64,000 bases of DNA from assembly GCA_017307275.1 (NCBI GenBank), contig JAFKFK010000016.1:85307-149306 (forward strand), read 5' to 3'. Source of the stretch: Alphaproteobacteria bacterium (GTDB lineage: Bacteria > Pseudomonadota > Alphaproteobacteria > Reyranellales > Reyranellaceae). Of the stretch, positions 58,443 to 64,000 are shown piece by piece. Below the pieces are notes generated by a model. The model did not search any database and was not told the origin of the DNA. It saw only the letters and a program-made list of their open reading frames with translations. Positions within the stretch are counted from its first letter, which is position 1. Each line of letters starts with the position of its first letter. The translations under genes and the position numbers were made by a program.

Positions 58443-58834
58443 AGCCCGGCCGCCACCGGCCGATGTTCGGTCCCGGCCCCCGGAGTCACGAACAGGAGCT
58501 GCCCGGCCTTGTGGACGATACCGCGATGCCAGGCGCCCTGGGGCACGACGAAGGTCTGGCCGGGCGTAAGCGCCGTCCGCTCTTCGCCCGACGCGGTCTC
58601 GATCACCATCTCCATCTCGCCCGACAGCAGGGTCAGGATCTCCTCGCCGGCCGGATGGCGCTCCCAATGCGGCCAGTCGCCGGACTGGTCGAAGATGCCC
58701 ATCAGCCGGCCCTTGTCGAGCTCACGGCGCTGCTCGACGGTCGCCCAGAAGGCCTCGCCGCCCTCGATCACGGAGGCCCGCTCGTCAGGCCGCAGGTGGA
58801 TATAGGTCGTGTCGAGCGAAAGGGCCTGACTCAT
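58439..58834 (-). CDS. Cupin-domain protein
   Basis: This 131-aa single-cupin protein has metal-binding histidines in HWERHPAGEEILTLLSGEMEM (given as HWERHPAGEE and ILTLLSGEMEM) and VVPQGAWHRGIVH. Its function is unknown. The ATG at 58834 has GGAGA six bases upstream and overlaps the dehydrogenase stop as ATGA, so the two are coupled. Its last codons contain the rho -35 box. Confidence 0.85.
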   Translation of the reverse strand: MSQALSLDTTYIHLRPDERASVIEGGEAFWATVEQRRELDKGRLMGIFDQSGDWPHWERHPAGEEILTLLSGEMEMVIETASGEERTALTPGQTFVVPQGAWHRGIVHKAGQLLFVTPGAGTEHRPVAAGL

Positions 58835-59742
58835 GCGTTCTCCTCGGCCAGCATCTCGGCGTATCGGAAGATCTCGGTATGGTCCGCGCCCTTGCCCAGC
58901 CGGCCATCGGCTGCCGCCCAATAGGATACCGCCTGTTCGAGGTTCGGCATATGGAGCTCGAGGTGACGTGCGACGTCGCCTGCCGTGCGCAGGTCCTTGG
59001 CCATCAGCGCCGCCGTGAAGCCCGCCGCGAAGCTGCGCGACACGACAAACTGCCGTCCCTTCACTTCGGTGGCGTTGCTCTTGCCGGTCGAGCTGTTGAA
59101 GACGTCGACCATGGTGCCGGGATCGAGGCCGAAAGCCTCCCCGACGACCAGCGCTTCGCACATCGCCACCAGTCCGGCGGCCGAGAGGTAATTGTTCAAC
59201 GCCTTCAGCGCGTGACCGGCGCCGGCCGGACCGCAATGCGTGATCGTCTTGCCCATGGCGCCGAACACCGGCCGGACCCGCTCGAGGTCGGCCGCCGCAC
59301 CGCCGACCATGATGCTGAGCGAGCCGTCGACCGCCCGCTTCACCCCACCCGAGACCGGCGCATCGAGCAGCGCCACGCCGCGCGCCGCGAGATCGCGTGC
59401 GAGCTTCTGGGTGTCGACGGGATTGGACGAGCTCATGTCCATGACCAAGGCGCCCGCCTCGAGGCCTTCGAAGGCGGCATCGCGACCTTCGAGCACGGCC
59501 TGCCGCACGATCTTGCCGTCCGGCAGCATGGTGATGAGAGCCGCCGCCCCCTTGGCGGCCGCCTTGGCCGATGCCGTCGCCAGCGCTGCGGGATGGGCGC
59601 CCACGAAATCCGAGACCGCTTTCTGCGAGACGTCGAAGACCTGCAGCTTGAAGCCCGCCTCGACCAGGCGGCTCGCCATCGGCCGCCCCATCATGCCGAG
59701 ACCGATGAAGGCGATGGTGGCGGGAGGCGCAAGCGTCGTCAT
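58831..59742 (-). CDS. 3-hydroxyisobutyrate dehydrogenase-family oxidoreductase
   Basis: This NAD(P)-dependent beta-hydroxyacid dehydrogenase has 303 aa. The Rossmann motif is GLGMMGRPMA (14-23), the substrate-binding DAPVSGGV lies near 125 and the catalytic Lys in GHALKALNNYLSA near 179. Family substrates include 3-hydroxyisobutyrate, tartronate semialdehyde and 6-phosphogluconate-type acids. It is preceded by a 24-codon small ORF and the carboxymuconolactone-decarboxylase-like gene and overlaps the cupin gene. A role in hydroxyacid or aromatic degradation fits. Confidence 0.92.
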   Translation of the reverse strand: MTTLAPPATIAFIGLGMMGRPMASRLVEAGFKLQVFDVSQKAVSDFVGAHPAALATASAKAAAKGAAALITMLPDGKIVRQAVLEGRDAAFEGLEAGALVMDMSSSNPVDTQKLARDLAARGVALLDAPVSGGVKRAVDGSLSIMVGGAAADLERVRPVFGAMGKTITHCGPAGAGHALKALNNYLSAAGLVAMCEALVVGEAFGLDPGTMVDVFNSSTGKSNATEVKGRQFVVSRSFAAGFTAALMAKDLRTAGDVARHLELHMPNLEQAVSYWAAADGRLGKGADHTEIFRYAEMLAEENA

Positions 59743-59757
59743 GGTCAGCTTCCTCGA

Positions 59758-59832
59758 TCAGCTTTCTGGGATGAAGTCGTATTCATAGAGCGGCCGCAGC
59801 CGTCCGGGAATGGTGCCGGACGGCTGCGCCAT
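59758..59832 (-). CDS. Candidate 24-codon small protein
   Basis: An ATG at 59832 opens 24 codons ending in TGA, in a 100-base gap that would otherwise be non-coding. AAAGGA stands before the ATG at a usual distance. The peptide is Pro/Tyr-rich and ends in LYEYDFIPES. It lies 10 bases after the carboxymuconolactone-decarboxylase-like gene and 15 bases before the dehydrogenase gene. Its DNA holds a 13-bp perfect stem (59795-59807 with 59816-59828). It may be a conserved small protein, a leader for coupling, or chance. I cannot recognise a family. Confidence 0.4.
   Translation of the reverse strand: MAQPSGTIPGRLRPLYEYDFIPES
59795..59828. repeat. 13-bp perfect inverted repeat inside the small ORF
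   Basis: Arms at 59795-59807 and 59816-59828 are perfectly complementary with an 8-base loop. It is GC-rich and has no T-run, so it is not an obvious intrinsic terminator. It could attenuate or stabilise the message between the two flanking genes. Confidence 0.6.
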
Positions 59833-59842
59833 CGGTCGTCCT

Positions 59843-60295
59843 TTAGACGCCGCGTTCCCTGAAGACTTCGCGCGCCGTCTTGAAAGCATCGAGGCTGGCC
59901 GGGATACCGCAATAGATCCCGACCTGCAGGAAGATCTCCTTGATCTCGTCCTTGGTGAGGCCGTTGTTCAAGGCGCCGTTGATGTGGAGCTTGAGCTCCG
60001 GGCCGCGGTTGAGCGCCGCCAGCATGGCGAGATTGAGCATCGAGCGCGACTTCTTGGAGAGGCCCGGGCGCGTCCAGAGGTAACCCCAGCAATACTCGGT
60101 CGTGATGTCCTGGAACGTCATCATGAAGTCGTCGGCATTGGCCATCGAGTTGTCGACATAGCCCGCGCCCAGCACGGCTTTGCGGACCTTCATGCCCTCG
60201 TCGTAGAGCTTCTTGTTGCGCGGATTGGGCCGGGCCTTCACTGCCTTGGCCTTTGCCGTCTTGGTCTTCGCCTTTGCCCGAGTGGCCTTCGCCAT
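59843..60295 (-). CDS. Carboxymuconolactone decarboxylase-like protein (PcaC family)
   Basis: This 150-aa protein belongs to the CMD family. The segment RPGLSKKSRSMLNLAMLAAL and the C-terminal VGIYCGIPASLDAF resemble PcaC 4-carboxymuconolactone decarboxylase. It lacks the AhpD-type CxxC. The first 25 residues are unusually rich in Lys and Ala and may be disordered. GGAGGA stands before the ATG. It heads the operon with the small ORF, dehydrogenase and cupin genes. Decarboxylation is likely but not proven. Confidence 0.9.
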   Translation of the reverse strand: MAKATRAKAKTKTAKAKAVKARPNPRNKKLYDEGMKVRKAVLGAGYVDNSMANADDFMMTFQDITTEYCWGYLWTRPGLSKKSRSMLNLAMLAALNRGPELKLHINGALNNGLTKDEIKEIFLQVGIYCGIPASLDAFKTAREVFRERGV

Positions 60296-60508
60296 GTCCG
60301 TTCCTCCGTATTATGCCAGCAGGCTGTATATCAGATCGAAACCATGGGCGGCGGACTTGCGGACGCGTGTCGAAATTCCGGCTGATCCGCGACAGGCCTT
60401 GGCCTAGATTGGCGGCCGACATGCTGACGGAGGGGGCGTGACCCTTCCGCCCCTGATTGCGGGGGCACCTCCCTTGACGATGCGGGAGGAGATTGAAGAG
60501 GGGCGGTA

Positions 60509-61768
60509 TTGCTGGGTTTCCTTCTCGAGATTCTCGGATTGGCGCTCTGCAGCTATGTCGCGATCCTGCTCCTGGCCGATCTCTACCTGATCCTGGTTCA
60601 CCTCAGTCGATCGAAAGCCGAACTCGCGCGTGAAGCGGAACTCGGCCAGGTGGGTCGCGGCGCCGAGCCGAAGATCTGCGTGAAGCTGCCGATCTTCAAC
60701 GAAGGCCGCAGCGTGGCGCCGGCCATCGATGCGCTCTGCCAGCTCGACTGGCCGCGCGACAAGCTCGAGATCATGGTGCTGGACGACAGCACCGACGATA
60801 CGTCAGCCATCGTCGCCGAACGCGTCGCACACTGGCGGGCGGCCGGCCTGCAGATCAGCGTATTGCGACGCAGCCATCGTGAGGAGTTCAAGGCCGGCGC
60901 TCTGGCCGCTGCCGTCGACCAGACCGACGCGCGCTTCTTCGCGATCTTCGACGTCGACTATCGTCCCGCGCCCTCCTTCCTGCGCCTGACCATGGCCGCC
61001 CTGCTGGCCGATCCCAAGGCCGCCTTCGTCCAGGCCCGCCTCGATTTTCGCAACCGCGACCGCAACCTGCTGACCCGCGCACAGGCCATCGAGCTCGACA
61101 CCTTCTTCGCCTACGAGCAGGCGGCGCGAAACTGGGCCGGCGTGCCGATGACGTTCAACGGCACCTGCGGGGTCTGGCGCCGCGAAGCGATCGAGCAGGC
61201 CGGGGGCTGGAGCGGCCGATCGCTGGTCGAAGACCAGGATCTCAGCTTCCGGGCGTTCGCGGCCGGCTGGCGATGCCGCAACCTGGTCTCAGTGTCGGCC
61301 GCCGGCGAGCTGCCCGAGAGCTTCGGCGTGCTGGCAGTGCAGCGGACGCGCTGGGGCGCCGGCACGGCGCAGGCCTTCAACGACCTGTCATGGCGACTGC
61401 TCCATCATCTGCGCTGGCACCAGGCCGTGATCTTCGCCCTGCTGGCGCAATTCTATGCCGCGATCTCCCTGCTGCTGGGGGCCATCTTCGTCGTTGCCGC
61501 CGTGACCTTGCTGGTCGATGCCAGGCGCGGCCTGTGCATCCTGCTGGCCTTCCTCGCCGTCGCCGTGCTGCTGGTCGTCCTGAAGACGAGCGGGGCAGCC
61601 CTTGCCACGTCGGTGCAGGGCCGTCGCGTCGGAATCGGCTTCCTGCGCGACATCGTCGGCATGTGGGTGATGGAGTTGGCGCTGCTGCCGGTGGTCGGGC
61701 TCGCGCTGGTCAAAGGCTACTTGAAGCACCGCCTGGTGTTCGATCGGACACCGAAGAGCGGCCGCTGA
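60509..61768 (+). CDS. Family 2 glycosyltransferase, membrane processive type
   Basis: This 419-aa GT2 enzyme has one N-terminal helix (about 3-30), a cytosolic catalytic domain and about four C-terminal helices (from about 310). Motifs are DDSTDD (92-97), DVD (148-150), VEDQDLSFR and QRTRW, the signature of processive synthases. It could build a beta-glucan or other exopolysaccharide, or a glycolipid. The start is a TTG at 60509 with GGGG upstream; no other start fits. The gene stands alone, with a 213-base spacer from the divergent gene and convergence with the Rrf2 gene (5 bases between stops). Confidence 0.9.
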   Translation: MLGFLLEILGLALCSYVAILLLADLYLILVHLSRSKAELAREAELGQVGRGAEPKICVKLPIFNEGRSVAPAIDALCQLDWPRDKLEIMVLDDSTDDTSAIVAERVAHWRAAGLQISVLRRSHREEFKAGALAAAVDQTDARFFAIFDVDYRPAPSFLRLTMAALLADPKAAFVQARLDFRNRDRNLLTRAQAIELDTFFAYEQAARNWAGVPMTFNGTCGVWRREAIEQAGGWSGRSLVEDQDLSFRAFAAGWRCRNLVSVSAAGELPESFGVLAVQRTRWGAGTAQAFNDLSWRLLHHLRWHQAVIFALLAQFYAAISLLLGAIFVVAAVTLLVDARRGLCILLAFLAVAVLLVVLKTSGAALATSVQGRRVGIGFLRDIVGMWVMELALLPVVGLALVKGYLKHRLVFDRTPKSGR

Positions 61769-61773
61769 CTAAG

Positions 61774-62259
61774 TTAAACCTGTTCGGTCGACGGCGCGGG
61801 ACGCGGCTCCACGATGCCGGCGGCGGCCTGGGGCGGCGTATCGAGGCCCTTGGCATGGGCGCGCTGGCAAAGCTCCTCGATGGTGATGTTGTCGAGCTGC
61901 GCCATCATCTCCTCGCGCAACTTCTCCCAGAGCGGCCAGACCACCTCATGGGCGAGCGGCGAGCCGATCGACGGATCGTTGGGCTCGGTCTCGACTTCGA
62001 GATTGCGCACCACGCGCACCACCTCGCCCAAGGTGATCGCGACCTTGTCGCGGCCGAGCCGGTAACCACCGCGCGGGCCGCGCTTGCCGTTCAGGATGCC
62101 GGCCCGTACCAGATGCTGCAGCACCTGCTCGAGATAACGCTTGGGAATGCGCTGGCGTTCGGTGATGTCGCCGCTGCGCACCGGATGCTCGCCGACATGG
62201 AACGCCACATCGAGAACAGCCTCGATGGCGAACATCGTCTTCTTGCTCAGGCGAGGCAT
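61774..62259 (-). CDS. Rrf2 family transcriptional regulator without Fe-S cysteines
   Basis: This 161-aa winged-helix regulator has the Rrf2 helix-turn-helix IPKRYLEQVLQHLVRAG (about 38-54) and the wing GKRGPRGGYRLGR. The three cysteines that bind the cluster in IscR (C92, C98, C104) are absent; only one Cys occurs, near residue 130 in ELCQRA. It therefore resembles CymR-type or cluster-free members. It lies 19 bases downstream of dut on the same strand. The target is unknown. Confidence 0.9.
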   Translation of the reverse strand: MPRLSKKTMFAIEAVLDVAFHVGEHPVRSGDITERQRIPKRYLEQVLQHLVRAGILNGKRGPRGGYRLGRDKVAITLGEVVRVVRNLEVETEPNDPSIGSPLAHEVVWPLWEKLREEMMAQLDNITIEELCQRAHAKGLDTPPQAAAGIVEPRPAPSTEQV

Positions 62260-62278
62260 TGTCGTTCCCGTCCCCTTT

Positions 62279-62773
62279 TCAGGCGCGTTTTGCCGACCCG
62301 GCTGCCGCTCCTGTCTGTACGCCCGTGGACCCGAATCCCCCCGCGCCGCGCACCGTCTCGTCGAGTGTCACGACTTCTCGCCAGGCGGCACGCGCATGGC
62401 GAGCAACAATCATTTGAGCAATTCGCATGCCGCGTTCAATCCGAAAAGGCTCCTTGCCGAGATTGATCAGGATGACGCCGATTTCGCCGCGATAGTCCGC
62501 GTCGATGGTTCCCGGCGTGTTGACCAGGGTGATGCCGTGCTTGGCCGCCAGGCCCGATCGCGGCCGCACCTGGGCCTCGAAGCCCACCGGCAGGGCAATG
62601 GAGATGCCGGTCGGCACGATACGGCGCTCGAGCGGGCCGAGTTCGATCGGCTGGTCGATGGCGGCAAGCAGATCGGCGCCGGCCGCCGCGGTGGTCGCAT
62701 AGTCGGGCAGGGGCAGGTCGCGCGCGTGGGCCAGGCGCACGATCTCGATCTCGACACTTTCCACGCCCTTCAT
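62279..62773 (-). CDS. dut: dUTP diphosphatase
   Basis: This trimeric dUTPase hydrolyses dUTP to dUMP (164 aa). The five family motifs are visible, including [10 protein letters not shown] (motif 2), [16 protein letters not shown] (motif 3), and [10 protein letters not shown] (motif 5) near the C-terminus, followed by a short extra tail. It follows coaBC by 48 bases, a frequent coaBC-dut pairing in proteobacteria. Confidence 0.96.
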   Translation of the reverse strand: MKGVESVEIEIVRLAHARDLPLPDYATTAAAGADLLAAIDQPIELGPLERRIVPTGISIALPVGFEAQVRPRSGLAAKHGITLVNTPGTIDADYRGEIGVILINLGKEPFRIERGMRIAQMIVARHARAAWREVVTLDETVRGAGGFGSTGVQTGAAAGSAKRA

Positions 62774-62821
62774 CAGCTCTTCTCCCCCGTCCTCGTCGTG
62801 CCTGTTTTGATCATACTGGTT

Positions 62822-64000
62822 TCACTCGGCAGCCTCTGCCTTGCGTGGCTGCCCGAAGTGCGCGGCGATCCGATCGGCCAGCCGCAGCGCGACGTCCTCC
62901 TTGGCGAGCGTCGGCCAATCCTCGACCCCTTTGGCGCTGATCAGGTGCACCGTATTGCGCTCGCCGCCGAAAGTTCCCGTGGCCGGCGAAACGTCATTGG
63001 CGACGATCCAGTCGCAGCCCTTGCGCTTGCGCTTCTCGACGGCGTTGGCGACCACGTCCTCGGTTTCGGCGGCAAAGCCCACGACCAGCGCCGGCCGGCC
63101 GGGGCCGGGCTTGGAGAGCGTCGCCAGGATGTCGGGGTTGGGGGCGAGCTCGAGGGTCGGCGGCTCGGCGCCGGCCTTCTTCTTGATCTTGGCTGCGGCG
63201 GGGCGGGCAGCCTTCCAGTCGGCGACGGCGGCGGCGCAGACGGCGATGTCGACCGATCCGGCCGCAAGGCAGGCTGCCAGCATCTGGTCCGCCGAATTGA
63301 TGCGCACGACCGTCACGCCCGTCGGATCGGGCACGACCACCGGGCCGCTCACCAGGGTGACCTCGGCGCCGAGTCGGGCCAGCGCCTGGGCGATGGCATG
63401 GCCCTGCTTGCCCGAGGAATGGTTGGAGATGTAACGCACGGGATCGAGCGCTTCGCGGGTCGGCCCCGAGGTGACCAGCGCCCGGCGTCCGGCCAGCGGC
63501 TTCTCGACCGTCAGCATCGCCTCGATGGCTGCCACGATCTCAAGCGGCTCGGACATCCGGCCCGGCCCGTACTCGTTGCACGCCATCGCGCCCTCGTTGG
63601 GCCCGACGAAGCTGACGCCCCGCTTCTTCAGGATCTCGACATTGGCCACAGTGGCGGCATGCGTCCACATGCGCACATTCATCGCCGGCGCGGCGAGCAC
63701 CGGCTTGTCGGTGGCGAGCAGCACGGTCGCGGCGAGATCGTCGGCCATGCCGGCCGCCATCCGCGCCAGCATGTTGGCGGTCGCCGGGGCGACGACCAGC
63801 AGGTCGGCATCGCGCGACAGCTGGATGTGGCCCATCTCGCTTTCGTCGGTCAGCGAGAACATGTCGCTGTAGACCTTGTCCTCCGTCAGGGCCTGCAGCG
63901 ACAGCGGTGTCACGAATTTCGCGCCGGCTTCGGTCAGAACGCAACGCACCGAGGCGCCGCGTTCCCGCAGGCGCCTGACCAGGTCCAACGACTTGAACGC
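62822..64000 (-). CDS. coaBC: Bifunctional CoaBC (phosphopantothenoylcysteine synthetase/decarboxylase), 5' part missing
   Basis: This flavoprotein performs two steps of CoA synthesis. The frame runs from the stop at 62822 to the right edge; the visible end reads AFKSLDLVRR, matching the N-terminus about 15-20 residues after the start, so only a short 5' piece is missing. The CoaC half holds APAMNVRMW and the conserved catalytic His region MWTHAATV; the CoaB half starts near LAGRRALVTSGPTREALDPVRY, given as ALVTSGPTREALDPVRY, and contains SSGKQGHAIA. An apparent TTG start at 63988 is only an effect of the window edge. Confidence 0.96.
   Translation of the reverse strand, partial: AFKSLDLVRRLRERGASVRCVLTEAGAKFVTPLSLQALTEDKVYSDMFSLTDESEMGHIQLSRDADLLVVAPATANMLARMAAGMADDLAATVLLATDKPVLAAPAMNVRMWTHAATVANVEILKKRGVSFVGPNEGAMACNEYGPGRMSEPLEIVAAIEAMLTVEKPLAGRRALVTSGPTREALDPVRYISNHSSGKQGHAIAQALARLGAEVTLVSGPVVVPDPTGVTVVRINSADQMLAACLAAGSVDIAVCAAAVADWKAARPAAAKIKKKAGAEPPTLELAPNPDILATLSKPGPGRPALVVGFAAETEDVVANAVEKRKRKGCDWIVANDVSPATGTFGGERNTVHLISAKGVEDWPTLAKEDVALRLADRIAAHFGQPRKAEAAE

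Noticed and set aside
59795..59828. The perfect inverted repeat as an intrinsic terminator
   Set aside because: No T-run follows on either strand and co-directional genes continue after it.
63950..64000. CoaBC starting at 63988
   Set aside because: The frame continues to the window edge and the visible residues match the family N-terminus, so the true start is outside.

Overview
The window is GC-rich, densely packed chromosomal DNA with long genes on both strands. The gene families point to an alphaproteobacterium: a Liv-type ABC transporter beside an acyl-CoA synthetase, a Bug/TctC-type binding protein, an intracellular PHA depolymerase, an ECF42-type sigma factor, and maf/aroE/coaE/dnaQ/secB close to rho. 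A Reyranella- or Rhodospirillales-like organism is my guess; nothing here fixes the genus. I saw no rRNA, tRNA, CRISPR array, insertion sequence, integrase or phage gene. No gene-free stretch exceeds about 215 bases.

Layout. 1-3703 (minus): acyl-CoA synthetase, LivG-type ATPase and LivH-type permease, cut by the left edge. 3790-16012: an OmpR/TctE-type two-component system (minus), divergent from an RND efflux locus (plus) with adaptor, CzcA-like permease, NodT-type outer-membrane factor, a second paralogous permease and an alpha/beta hydrolase. 16016-30418: a TPR-like secreted protein, aconitase, a DinB protein, a VOC-hydrolase fusion, a nitroreductase, acetyl-CoA synthetase, an amidase, a flavin reductase, an NDH-2-like flavoprotein, a Sco1 protein, PHA depolymerase and a TctC-type receptor. 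30506-33982: a PPP-type phosphatase, then an ECF42 module (YCII/DGPF protein plus TPR-tailed sigma factor) and a VOC/DoxX pair; both units carry the same promoter-like motif. 33993-39098: a hybrid histidine kinase overlapping a double-domain KaiC-like ATPase, then RecQ. 39178-42565 (minus): a six-bladed-propeller-type secreted protein, an MBL-fold hydrolase and an atypical SDR. 42690-47495: an AMACR-like CoA transferase/racemase, an EI24 membrane protein, a lipoprotein, a lipase-like hydrolase, a small membrane protein and a membrane-bound LytTR regulator. 47518-58834: gentisate dioxygenase with a glutamine amidotransferase, then secB, dnaQ, coaE, a quinone reductase, a PQQ-type sugar dehydrogenase, maf, aroE, a PaaI thioesterase, an MFS transporter, rho and a cupin. 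58831-64000: a beta-hydroxyacid dehydrogenase, a 24-codon small ORF, a carboxymuconolactone-decarboxylase-like protein, a family 2 glycosyltransferase, an Rrf2 regulator, dut and coaBC, cut by the right edge.

How the genes work together. Central metabolism is represented by acnA, acs, phaZ, aroE, coaBC and coaE. Many accessory genes handle organic acids, CoA thioesters and aromatics. The regulatory systems are the most unusual part: the ECF42 module with two matching promoters, the KaiC-like/hybrid-kinase pair, the direct-repeat operator between the two-component and efflux operons, and a Rho with a basic insertion driven by a near-consensus promoter. Many convergent genes end within 0-25 bases of each other, which leaves little room for intrinsic terminators.
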